Below are positions 46,316 to 54,799 of a stretch of 64,000 nucleotides of DNA, piece by piece. Position numbers and translations under genes: made by a program. The notes beneath the pieces are model-generated. The model saw only the letters and a program-made list of their open reading frames with translations, had not been told where the DNA came from and did no database searches. The stretch comes from Hyphomicrobiales bacterium (GTDB lineage Bacteria > Pseudomonadota > Alphaproteobacteria > Rhizobiales > Beijerinckiaceae): assembly GCA_019247605.1 (NCBI GenBank), contig JAFBAS010000059.1, forward strand, positions 1 to 64,000, written 5' to 3'. Positions within the stretch are counted from its first letter, which is position 1. Every line of letters begins with the position of its first letter.

Positions 46316-46796
46316 CGTCGCCCCTTCAGGCTCGGCGCCTTCGCCCTCGCGCCAGCCCCGTTTTCGCAACTCGAGTCCGGCACGGCGCCTCATTCCGGCC
46401 GCGCTTCGACGCTGGTTGAGAGAGCGTGAGCGGCCTGATCGGGGCTTGCCCGAGCATCGCGCCGCTTAGCGGCGGCCCGTCACGCCTAGCGGCCATTCTT
46501 TGCGGGCGCAACGATTAACCTCCCATGAACGAGAGTTGCACAGCCTTCGTTCGCAGGCGGCGCCCACCTTCAATGTTGACGGCAGCACCTGAAATGGCTC
46601 CTCGGAAGTATTATAATCCTGCAAGAAGGGTGCTCGCACAAATCCGATCGCGGGCGAAATGCGGCGATGCAGGAACTCTTCCAAGGCGATGCTCTCAACA
46701 TGAAGCGTAATGTCCAGATTTGATTCATGATGAACAAGGCTACGGTGTTTTTTCGCTTTTTAAAATGAGGCCACAGCCGAAAGAGGCCGAACCCGC
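46316..46796. promoter_or_regulatory. Divergent intergenic region between NRPS and cyclase genes
   Basis: This 481-bp gap has no convincing gene. It holds a perfect TATAAT at 46612-46617 on the plus strand, about 180 bp before the cyclase gene; the TTGACG at 46576 is too far (30 bp) to pair with it. Promoters for both divergent genes are expected here. Confidence 0.4.
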
Positions 46797-48020
46797 ATGA
46801 TTGATTCCGAATTCGCGAAGATCACTTCCTGGATTGCCGAATGCGGGCTCGCCGGCACCTCGGAAAAGCTCATGCTCGCGGGTTTTTGCGAACGGATGCG
46901 TGCCGCGGGCGTTCCGCTCGCCCGCGCCTCGCTCTTCGTCGACACACTGCATCCTTCCTACGAGGGGCGCCTGTTCCATTGGCGCAAGGGGGAGGGCGCG
47001 CGACCCCCGGTGGAATACCCGCGAACGCGAGAAGCCGATGCGATCGCGAATTGGCAGCGAAGCCCCTTTTATCGCCTGCTCGAATCGGGCGGTTCGCTTC
47101 TACGCATGCCGGTTTCGGAAACCCCGATGGGCGTGCACCCGATCTACGCGGAGCTGCGCGATGCGGGCATGACGGAATTCGTGGCGATGATCTGCCGCTT
47201 CGCCGCCGAAAGCGTGATCGGCGAAATGGATTGCGTCTATTCATCCTGGTCGACCGGGCACGAGGAGGGGTTCGCGGATGAGGATATCGCCGAGCTCGAG
47301 CGCCTCGTGCCGGTGCTTGCGCTCGCGGTGAAATCGACCTCGCTCGCGCGCATCGCGCGCACGCTCGTGGAGACCTATCTCGGCCGCGACGCGGGCCAAA
47401 GGGTGATCACCGGAAGCATCGAACGCGGCGTCGCCGATCGCATCGAGGCGGCGCTCTGGTTTTCGGATCTGCACGACTACACGCGCATTTCCGACAGCGC
47501 GGCGCCAGGCCAGATCATCCCCTTCCTCAACGACTATGCCGAGGCGGTGATCTCGGCGATCCACGAGGAAGGCGGCGACGTGCTGAAGCTCGTGGGCGAC
47601 GGGACACTCGCCATCTTCACCGGACAGGATCGCAAGGCCGCGTGCCGTGCCGCGCTTGCAGGGTTCGCCCGCGCGAGAGCGGGTGTGGCCGCGCTCAACG
47701 GGCGGCGCTCCGCCGAGGAGTTGCCGACGACGTCCATGTATCTCGGCCTGCATTTCGGCGAGGTATTCTTCGGCAATATCGGAAGCAAGGAGCGGCTCGA
47801 TTTCACGGTCGTGGGGCCTGCGGTCAACGAAGCAAGCCGGATCTTGTCGCTTTGCCGTTCGGTCGATCAGCCTTTGCTCGTCTCGTCGGCCTTTGCCGAT
47901 GCCATCGAGGAGCGAGGCGATCTCGTCTCCGTCGGCAGATACGCGCTTCGCGGGGTCGGGCGCGCCCAGGATCTCTTCACGCTCGATCCGGAGATTGAGG
48001 CCGCCGCGACGAAGGATTGA
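46797..48020 (+). CDS. Class III adenylate/guanylate cyclase
   Basis: A 407-residue cytoplasmic protein. The first ~200 residues form a sensor-like region without membrane helices. The catalytic domain starts at ALWFSDLHDYTRISD (first metal aspartate) with KLVGDGTLAIF (second), and FTVVGPAVNEASRI holds the transition-state asparagine and arginine. It makes cyclic AMP or GMP. The layout (N-terminal domain plus cyclase) is common in Rhizobiales. Confidence 0.92.
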   Translation: MIDSEFAKITSWIAECGLAGTSEKLMLAGFCERMRAAGVPLARASLFVDTLHPSYEGRLFHWRKGEGARPPVEYPRTREADAIANWQRSPFYRLLESGGSLLRMPVSETPMGVHPIYAELRDAGMTEFVAMICRFAAESVIGEMDCVYSSWSTGHEEGFADEDIAELERLVPVLALAVKSTSLARIARTLVETYLGRDAGQRVITGSIERGVADRIEAALWFSDLHDYTRISDSAAPGQIIPFLNDYAEAVISAIHEEGGDVLKLVGDGTLAIFTGQDRKAACRAALAGFARARAGVAALNGRRSAEELPTTSMYLGLHFGEVFFGNIGSKERLDFTVVGPAVNEASRILSLCRSVDQPLLVSSAFADAIEERGDLVSVGRYALRGVGRAQDLFTLDPEIEAAATKD

Positions 48021-48185
48021 AGGATTTCTCGCAGTTCTGCCCCGCACACGGCTGTTTCGCGCGTTGCGATGAAAATTGGCGCTCACTGCGATCATACGAT
48101 ATGCTAACAAACCCCATGAGACTTTGTTTACCCCAAGGGGTGCGACGATATTTGGCATAAAGAGTGCAGGCCTGCGAGCTTCACG

Positions 48186-48455
48186 ATGACCATCACGTTG
48201 ACGCTGACACCAGAACAAGAGGCATGGCTTGCCGCTCATGTGGCAAGCGGAGATTTTGCCTCGACCGAGGACGCTATTCACCGCATGATCGCCGCGGGCA
48301 TGGCCGAGCGTGCGGAGCTCGAGCACGACGATCTGACATGGGCCAAGCCCTATGTGGACGAGGCGATCGCCGATGTCGAGCTGGGTGAAGTTTTGACGCT
48401 CGAAGACCACGACACACGGATCGATACGCTAATGTCGAAGCTCGAGGGGAAGTGA
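48186..48455 (+). CDS. ParD-like antitoxin
   Basis: An 89-residue protein: TITLTLTPEQEAWLAAHVASGDFASTEDAIHRMIA is a ribbon-helix-helix domain of the ParD type, with an acidic C-terminal tail (WAKPYVDEAIADVELGEVLTLEDHD) that should bind the toxin. Its stop overlaps the GTG of the next gene. AT-rich DNA with TATGCTAACAAAC precedes it. Confidence 0.88.
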   Translation: MTITLTLTPEQEAWLAAHVASGDFASTEDAIHRMIAAGMAERAELEHDDLTWAKPYVDEAIADVELGEVLTLEDHDTRIDTLMSKLEGK

Positions 48456-48754
48456 GCCGATTCTATATCTCGCCACGCGCTCAGTCCGATCTTTCCAGCA
48501 TTCTTGAATATCTCGCCCGGGAAGCCGGAATCTGGGTTGCCCGCAACTATCGCGAGCAAATCAGGTCGTTCTACCGGCTCTTGCGCGATCACCCTGAGGT
48601 AGGGGCACCACGGCCTGCACTTGGCCGGGACATCCGTATTGTTGTCGTGCGGCCTTATCTCGTGATCTATCGACGCTCCGGGAATACAACGACTGTGCTT
48701 CGTGTCCTGCATGGGAGGCGAAAGCTCGCGGGGGTCATGCTCAAAGGCGCTTAG
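48452..48754 (+). CDS. ParE/RelE-family toxin
   Basis: A 100-residue protein with ISPRAQSDLSSILEYLAREAGIWVARNYREQI and the final VVRPYLVIYRRSGNTTTVLRVLHGRR, the standard ParE fold. It starts at a GTG within GTGA (48452), overlapping the antitoxin stop, so the pair is translationally coupled. Unlike the ParE at 13937 it appears intact. Likely target is DNA gyrase or ribosome-bound mRNA; the family cannot tell. Confidence 0.9.
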   Translation: MSRFYISPRAQSDLSSILEYLAREAGIWVARNYREQIRSFYRLLRDHPEVGAPRPALGRDIRIVVVRPYLVIYRRSGNTTTVLRVLHGRRKLAGVMLKGA

Positions 48755-48839
48755 CCCGCTTGGGAATTGCACCCAAGATTGGCGACGCGAATAACCGAGT
48801 TTTGCGTGGACAGGGTCACGTCGATCACACCGAAGCCGG

Positions 48840-49934
48840 TCACAGGCGCGAGGTGGCGCCTTCTCGCGCGAGCCAGTTGGGATCGTCATGGGCGAGATGG
48901 CACGCGACGTCCTCGATGAATGATGGCACCTCGGTTCGGCAGCGCGCGATGGCCTTTGGGCAGCGCGGGTGAAAAGGACAACCGGGCGGCGGGTCGATCG
49001 GGTTCGGTACCTCCCCGCCCACCGGGGTGCGCGCGCGCCCGCTCATCGCGAGATCGGGCACGGCGTCGAGAAGCATGCGCGTATAGGGGTGGCGCGGCCG
49101 GACGAAAAGCTCGGTGGTCGGTGCGATCTCGACGAGGCGCCCGAGATACATCACGCCCACGCGCGTCGCCATGTGGCGCACCACGGCGAGGTTGTGGGTG
49201 ATCAGGAGGTAGGTGAGGCCGAGCTTCTCTTGCAGATCGCGCATGAGGTTGAGGATTTGCGCTTGGATCGAGACGTCGAGCGCGGAGGTCGGCTCATCGC
49301 AGACGATGAAGTCCGGATTCGAGGCGAGCGCGCGTGCGATGGCGATGCGCTGGCGCTGCCCGCCCGAGAATTCATGCGGGTATTTGCGAGCATCCGCGGG
49401 GTCGAGGCCGACAAGGCGCAAAAGCTCCCCGGCGCGCGCGGTGACCGCGGCTTTCGACGGTTTCCTGGCCTCTCCATTCGGGCGGGCGGCACCGAGGCCG
49501 AAAGCATGGATCGGCTCGGCGATGATGTCGCCTACCCGCCAGCGCGGATTGAGCGAGGCGTAGGGGTCCTGGAAGATCATCTGCATGCGCCGGCGCACGT
49601 TGCGGCGCGCCGCAGGATCGCCGGTCGCGGCCATGTCGATGCCCTCGATCAACACGCGCCCATCCGTCGGCCTGAGCAGGCCGACGACCATGCGTGCCAA
49701 TGTCGATTTGCCCGAACCCGATTCGCCCACAATGCCGAGCGTCTCGCCGCGTTCGATCTTGAAGTCGAGACCGTCGACCGCCTTGAGGTGCCGACGCGGC
49801 TCATGCTCGAGAAGCCGCGCGATCAACGGCTTCGACACATCGAAGACGCGCTTCAAATGCTCGACCTCGACGAGGTGGGGCGGCCCCACCATCGGCGCGC
49901 TCGCGGCGCTCGCCTCGCGCGAAAGCGCGGTCAC
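48840..49934 (-). CDS. dppF: Dipeptide/oligopeptide ABC transporter ATPase DppF
   Basis: From the GTG at 49934, which overlaps the dppD TGA (GTGA), about 364 residues. Walker A GESGSGKST, signature FSGGQRQRIAIARAL, Walker B FIVCDEPTSALDVS. The C-terminal CPFHPRCPKAIARC binds an iron-sulfur cluster as in Opp/Dpp ATPases. Last gene of the operon dppAABCDF. Confidence 0.9.
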   Translation of the reverse strand: MTALSREASAASAPMVGPPHLVEVEHLKRVFDVSKPLIARLLEHEPRRHLKAVDGLDFKIERGETLGIVGESGSGKSTLARMVVGLLRPTDGRVLIEGIDMAATGDPAARRNVRRRMQMIFQDPYASLNPRWRVGDIIAEPIHAFGLGAARPNGEARKPSKAAVTARAGELLRLVGLDPADARKYPHEFSGGQRQRIAIARALASNPDFIVCDEPTSALDVSIQAQILNLMRDLQEKLGLTYLLITHNLAVVRHMATRVGVMYLGRLVEIAPTTELFVRPRHPYTRMLLDAVPDLAMSGRARTPVGGEVPNPIDPPPGCPFHPRCPKAIARCRTEVPSFIEDVACHLAHDDPNWLAREGATSRL

Positions 49935-50932
49935 GACACCGCCTCTTTCGCTGGCGAGGCCACCTCGCCACGATCGTAGAGCCAGCAGGCTGCGCGTCTC
50001 GTGCCGATCGCCAAAGGCGGTGGCCGCTCGATGCGGCACCGATCGAAGACGTTCGGACAGCGCGGGTTGAAGGCACACCCGGGCGGAATGGCGGAAAGGC
50101 GCGGCATGGCGCCTGGAATCTGGGCGAGGCGCGCAGCGCGCCCTTCGAGCGTCGGTATCGCGGCCATCAGCCCCTTGGCGTAAGGGTGAAGTGGATCGCG
50201 CACGACCTCGTCGACCCGGCCGATCTCGGCGATGCGTCCGGCATACATCACGGCGACCCGGTCCGCCGTCTCCGCGATCACGCCCATGTCATGCGTGATC
50301 AGGATCACGGCCGCATGGTGCTCGCGCGCGAGCCGCTTCAGCACGGCGATGATCTGCGCCTGCACGGAGACGTCGAGCGCGGTCGTCGGCTCGTCCGCGA
50401 TCACGAGCGCCGGCTCGGCGCAAAGCGCGAGCGCGATCACCACGCGCTGGCGCATGCCGCCGGAGAATTCATGCGGATAGCCGTCGATGCGTTTCTCGGG
50501 CGCCGGAATGCCTACCTCGGTGAGAAGTGCGAGCGCGCGCTCGCGCGCCTGCCTTTGGGTAAGCGAGGTGTGCGTGAGGATGGTCTCGACGAGTTGATCG
50601 CCGATCCGCAAGAGCGGATTGAGGCTTGTCAACGGGTCCTGGAAGATCATGCCGATGCGCCGTCCGCGGATTTTGCGCATCGCTTCGGGCGGCAGATTGT
50701 CGATGCGCTCGCCCGCGAGCCTGATCTCGCCCCCGGCGATCCGGCCCGGCGGATCGAGGAGGCCGATGATGGCGAGGCCGGTGAGCGATTTGCCGGCACC
50801 GGATTCGCCGACGACGCCGAGGATTTCACCCGGAGCGAGATCGAACGACACGCCGTCGAGCGCGGTGAGCGGCCCACGCCGCGTGGCGAACTCGACGCGC
50901 AGGTCCTTGACCGAGAGAAGCGGCGCCGTCAT
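49931..50932 (-). CDS. dppD: Dipeptide/oligopeptide ABC transporter ATPase DppD
   Basis: A 333-residue ATPase starting MTAPLLSVKDLRVEF at 50932. Walker A GESGAGKSL, signature FSGGMRQRVVIALAL, Walker B LVIADEPTTALDVS, and the cysteine-rich CAFNPRCPNVFDRC near the end. Start overlaps the dppC stop in ATGA; stop overlaps dppF. Confidence 0.92.
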   Translation of the reverse strand: MTAPLLSVKDLRVEFATRRGPLTALDGVSFDLAPGEILGVVGESGAGKSLTGLAIIGLLDPPGRIAGGEIRLAGERIDNLPPEAMRKIRGRRIGMIFQDPLTSLNPLLRIGDQLVETILTHTSLTQRQARERALALLTEVGIPAPEKRIDGYPHEFSGGMRQRVVIALALCAEPALVIADEPTTALDVSVQAQIIAVLKRLAREHHAAVILITHDMGVIAETADRVAVMYAGRIAEIGRVDEVVRDPLHPYAKGLMAAIPTLEGRAARLAQIPGAMPRLSAIPPGCAFNPRCPNVFDRCRIERPPPLAIGTRRAACWLYDRGEVASPAKEAVS

Positions 50933-51885
50933 TTCAGCCTCGGGTTCAGCGCATCGCGCAACCAGTCGCCGAGCAGATTGACGGCAAGCACGAGCGCCGC
51001 GAGCGTGATGCTCGGGAAAGTCACGATCCACCATTCGCCCGAGAACAGGAAGTTCTGGCCGATGCGGATCAAGGTGCCGAGCGATGGCTGCGTCGGCGGC
51101 AAACCCACCCCGAGAAACGAGAGCGTCGCCTCGGTGATGATGGCGAGCGCGAGGTTGATCGTCGCGATGACCAGCACCGGCCCCATGACGTTCGGCAGGA
51201 TATGGCGCGCCAGGATGCGTGCCGGTGACAAGCCGATGAGGCGCGCCGCCTGCACATAGTCGCGGTTCTTCTCGACGAGCGTCGAGCCGCGCACGGTGCG
51301 CGCATACTGCACCCAGAAGGAGAGGCCGATCGAGATCACGAGAATGCCGAAAGCGGTTTGTTCGCGATTTTGCCCTTTGAGCAAGGCCTGCACTACGCCA
51401 TCGACGAGGAGCGCGATGAGGATCGCCGGAAAGGTGAGCTGCACATCCGCGATACGCATGATGATCGAATCGATACGGCCCCCCGCATAGCCGGCGATGA
51501 GGCCGAGCGTGATGCCGATCGCGCCGCCAAGCAACACGCCGAAGACGCCGATGAGAAGCGAGACGCGCAAGCCGTAGAGGATCGCCGACCACAGATCACG
51601 GCCTTGATCATCGGTGCCGAGGAGGAAGCGTGGATCGCCTCCGGTCACGAAGCGCGGGGGATTGAGTGAATCGATGAGGAAGTTGCTCGCCGGATCGAAA
51701 GGGTTCGTCGGTGCGATCAAGGGCGCGAAAACCGCGGCGAGGAAAAAGATGAGCGTCAGCGCGCCGGCGACGACCGTGACCTTCGACGAAAGGAAGCTCG
51801 CGAGGAGATCGCTGTCCTTGACGCGCCCGAGAAAAGACCTCGAGGTCGGTTCGGATTTCGGCAGCTCGACTGTGATCTCGCTCAT
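50929..51885 (-). CDS. dppC: Dipeptide/oligopeptide ABC transporter permease DppC
   Basis: A 318-residue permease starting MSEITVELPKSEP with five to six hydrophobic segments. LLGTDDQGRDLWSAILYGLRVSLLIG and the EAA loop DYVQAARLIGLSPARILARHILPN are diagnostic. Start lies 5 bp from the dppB stop. Confidence 0.92.
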   Translation of the reverse strand: MSEITVELPKSEPTSRSFLGRVKDSDLLASFLSSKVTVVAGALTLIFFLAAVFAPLIAPTNPFDPASNFLIDSLNPPRFVTGGDPRFLLGTDDQGRDLWSAILYGLRVSLLIGVFGVLLGGAIGITLGLIAGYAGGRIDSIIMRIADVQLTFPAILIALLVDGVVQALLKGQNREQTAFGILVISIGLSFWVQYARTVRGSTLVEKNRDYVQAARLIGLSPARILARHILPNVMGPVLVIATINLALAIITEATLSFLGVGLPPTQPSLGTLIRIGQNFLFSGEWWIVTFPSITLAALVLAVNLLGDWLRDALNPRLK

Positions 51886-51890
51886 CTCAA

Positions 51891-52871
51891 TCAGGCTCCA
51901 TGGATCGCGACGCGCAAACGCGGGTCGACGGCCGCGTAGAGCAGATCGACGACGAGGTTGATGATCACGAAGAGAAAGGCGATGAACAGGAGATAGGCGG
52001 CCATGATCGGGATGTCGACGTTCTGAACCGATTGCAGGAAGAGCTGTCCCATGCCGGGCCAGGAGAACACCGTTTCGGTGATGATGGAGAAGGCGACGAT
52101 CGAGCCGAGCTGGAGGCCGACGACAGTGATCACGGGGACGAGGGTGTTCTTGAGCGCGTGGCGGAAATGCACCTTCCGCTCTGAGAGGCCGCGCGCACGC
52201 GCGAAGCGGATATAATCGGCGCGCAGCACCTCGAGCATCTCGGCGCGTACGAGGCGCATGATGAGCGTCATCTGGAAGAGCGCGAGCGTGATCGCCGGCA
52301 TGATGATCGATTTGAGGCCGGATTTCGTGAGAAGCCCCGTGGTCCACCAGGAGCCGATGTGCACCACGTCCCCGCGCCCGAACGAAGGCAGCCAACCAAG
52401 CGTGACGGCAAAGAGGTAGATGAGAAGGATGCCGATGAGAAAGGTCGGCAGCGAAATTCCGACGAGCGAGAGCGCCTCGAAGAGTTTGGCGAGCGCGCTT
52501 CTTCGGTGCAAGGCGGTATAGACTCCCATAGGGATGCCGGCCACCAGCGACATGATCGAGGCGACGAAGGCGAGCTCGAGCGTCGCCGGCATGCGCGCTC
52601 CGATGAGCTCGGAGACCGGCTGCTTGAATTGGTAGGAGATGCCGAAATCGAGGCGCGCCGCGTTGGCGAGAAAGCGCAAGGCTTGCACGGGTGCGGGATC
52701 GTTGAGCCCGAGCTGCTGGCGCAGCGCCACACGCTCGCTCTCGGGCGTCTCGATGCCGACCATTTGATTCACCGGATCGCCGATGTAGCGAAACAAGACG
52801 AAGGCGATGAGGCCGACCGCGATCAGCACGCCGATCGAGGCGAAGAGGCGGCGGATGATGAAGGCGATCAT
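51891..52871 (-). CDS. dppB: Dipeptide/oligopeptide ABC transporter permease DppB
   Basis: A 326-residue permease. MIAFIIRRLFASIGVLIAVGLIAFVLFRYIGDP is the DppB/OppB start; DYIRFARARGLSERKVHFRHALKNTLVPVITVVG is the EAA loop. It is the first membrane gene after the two binding proteins. Confidence 0.93.
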   Translation of the reverse strand: MIAFIIRRLFASIGVLIAVGLIAFVLFRYIGDPVNQMVGIETPESERVALRQQLGLNDPAPVQALRFLANAARLDFGISYQFKQPVSELIGARMPATLELAFVASIMSLVAGIPMGVYTALHRRSALAKLFEALSLVGISLPTFLIGILLIYLFAVTLGWLPSFGRGDVVHIGSWWTTGLLTKSGLKSIIMPAITLALFQMTLIMRLVRAEMLEVLRADYIRFARARGLSERKVHFRHALKNTLVPVITVVGLQLGSIVAFSIITETVFSWPGMGQLFLQSVQNVDIPIMAAYLLFIAFLFVIINLVVDLLYAAVDPRLRVAIHGA

Positions 52872-52980
52872 GGAAGAAGGCCCCTTTGCCCCGCCGCGAA
52901 TCCCTCCCGCCCTTCGGCCGAACTGTTTCCTCGGCCGAACCGGAAGCGCAAGACCTGCATCCCACCCACCCGCATCGGCC

Positions 52981-54627
52981 TCAATCCATCTTCACCCAGG
53001 CGAAGACATAGAAATTGTCGGGGCGCTGGATGACGTGCACCTTTTTCGACACGCCCCAGGCAAGCGCCTGCTGATGCAACGGAATGAAGCCGACATCATC
53101 GAAAAGCGAGATCTGCCAGGCCTGCTTGAAGATGTCGTCGCGCTTCTCCTGATCGGTCTCCTGCAAGGCCGCATTGGCGAGCTCGTCCACCTTCGGGTTG
53201 CAATAGCCGCCGATGTTGTTGTGGCCGCCATTTCCTTTCTCGTCGCGACACTGAATATTATACTGAAAGACGTTGTAGCTTTCGTAGGTCGCGGGCGTCC
53301 AACCGAGAAGATAAAACGAGGTGTCGTAACCGCCGACCGCCAGGATGCGCGCGAAGAATTTCGATTTCGGCTCGGCCACGAGGTCGACCTTGACGCCGAT
53401 GCGCGCCAGCATGCCGACCACCGCCTGGCAGATCGCCTCGTCGTTGACGTAGCGGTCATTCGGGCAATCGAGCTGCACCTCGAAACCGTTTGGATAGCCG
53501 GCCTCGGCCAGCAGTTTCTTCGCGGCCCCGGGATCGAAGGGCATGCGCTTGAAGTCCTTCGCCTCCGAATAAAGCGAAGGCGCGATCATCAGCGCGGCAG
53601 GCGTGGCGAGCCCGCGCATCACCTTGGTCTTGATCGCCTCCTCTTCGATCGCCTGGTAGAAGGCCTTGCGCACGCGAACATCCTTGAACGGGTTCTTTCC
53701 CTTCACGTTCGAATGGCCGAGCTCGGGCCGCATCTGGTCAAAGCCGAGGAAGATGGTGCGAAGCTCCGGGCCAGCGAGGACTTGCGTCCCTGGATTGGCG
53801 TCGACGCGCGCCTGATCGGGAAGCGGCACCGGGTCCATCCAGTCGATCTCACCCGAAAGAAGCGCCGCGACCCGGGTCGCGTTCGAGGGGATCGGCGTGA
53901 ACACCACCTCGTCGAGATTGTGCCTCGGTGTGTCCCACCAGTTGGGATTCTTTTTCCAAACGGTCTTCACGCCGGGCTCGTGGCTCACAAGGATGAAGGG
54001 GCCGGTGCCGTTGGCGTGCAAGGCCGCGTAGGGGGGCGTCGTCGCATTCATGGCGGTGGCTTCCGTCGCGCCATGCTCCTCGGACCATTTCTTCGAAAAG
54101 ATGCCCCAGTTCTCCCATTGCGCGATGAGGAGCGGATCGGGATGCGTCAGGATGAAATCGACCGTGTAGTCATCGACCTTCACGACCTTCGTGTCGGGCG
54201 CCACGAGGTTCTTGATGTCGGAGCCTTGCGTGTGGAGTCGCTGCGCCGAGAAGACGACGTCGTCGGCCGTGAAATCCTCGCCGCCGTGGAATTTGACACC
54301 CTTGCGCAGGTGGAAGCGCCAATGCAGCGGGTCGAGCGTTTCCCAGCTCGTCGCGAGGCACGGCTCGATCTTGAGGTCGGGGCCGCGGCGGATGAGCCCT
54401 TCATAAACCGCGCTCCCCATCGCGAGGCTGAACGACTCCATCAGCGCATAAGGGTCGACCGCCTTGAGCTCGCCCTGGAAGGCAAAGCGAAGCGTCTTCG
54501 CTTCGGCGACATGGACCTGAGCGGCGCCGGCGAGGAAGGTTGCGCCCACGATCGCGCAGGCAAGCTTCGACGCGAAGCCGGGCCGGCGCGTGAAGCCTGC
54601 GCCTCGCGCTATCATCTCGAGCAGCAT
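52981..54627 (-). CDS. Peptide-type ABC substrate-binding protein (SBP family 5), second copy
   Basis: A 548-residue family 5 binding protein with a signal peptide (up to AAQVHVAEA) and the opening KTLRFAFQGELKAVDPYALMESFSLAMGSAVYEGLIRRG. It is roughly four-fifths identical to the neighbouring protein at 54800-56434, so the pair arose by tandem duplication. GGGAGG about 6 bp upstream supports this start. Directly precedes dppB. Confidence 0.92.
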   Translation of the reverse strand: MLLEMIARGAGFTRRPGFASKLACAIVGATFLAGAAQVHVAEAKTLRFAFQGELKAVDPYALMESFSLAMGSAVYEGLIRRGPDLKIEPCLATSWETLDPLHWRFHLRKGVKFHGGEDFTADDVVFSAQRLHTQGSDIKNLVAPDTKVVKVDDYTVDFILTHPDPLLIAQWENWGIFSKKWSEEHGATEATAMNATTPPYAALHANGTGPFILVSHEPGVKTVWKKNPNWWDTPRHNLDEVVFTPIPSNATRVAALLSGEIDWMDPVPLPDQARVDANPGTQVLAGPELRTIFLGFDQMRPELGHSNVKGKNPFKDVRVRKAFYQAIEEEAIKTKVMRGLATPAALMIAPSLYSEAKDFKRMPFDPGAAKKLLAEAGYPNGFEVQLDCPNDRYVNDEAICQAVVGMLARIGVKVDLVAEPKSKFFARILAVGGYDTSFYLLGWTPATYESYNVFQYNIQCRDEKGNGGHNNIGGYCNPKVDELANAALQETDQEKRDDIFKQAWQISLFDDVGFIPLHQQALAWGVSKKVHVIQRPDNFYVFAWVKMD

Positions 54628-54799
54628 ATCGGCCTCCCTGTATTCCTTCAGCGTTTCTTTTTAGCGTTTCTGCGTCGGTCCCGCTTCTCGTCACGTCGTC
54701 CCAGAGGCTCGGGAGGCAAGCTTTCTGTTCGTAAGGCCGTTGTCGGGCGACGTTGCGGATGCGCCACCCCGGTCGCGAGGTGGCGCGTGGTCTCGAGCG

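Noticed and set aside
45224-46429. A 401-codon plus-strand frame opposite the NRPS adenylation domain
   Set aside because: Lacks any known domain, while the opposite strand carries all adenylation core motifs.
46576-46617. TTGACG and TATAAT as one sigma-70 promoter
   Set aside because: The spacing is 30 bp, far from the 16-18 bp needed.
50929-52965. Reading dppC or dppD as long fusion proteins with extra N-terminal regions
   Set aside because: The added residues are out-of-frame translations of the upstream gene; normal starts with ATGA-type overlaps exist.
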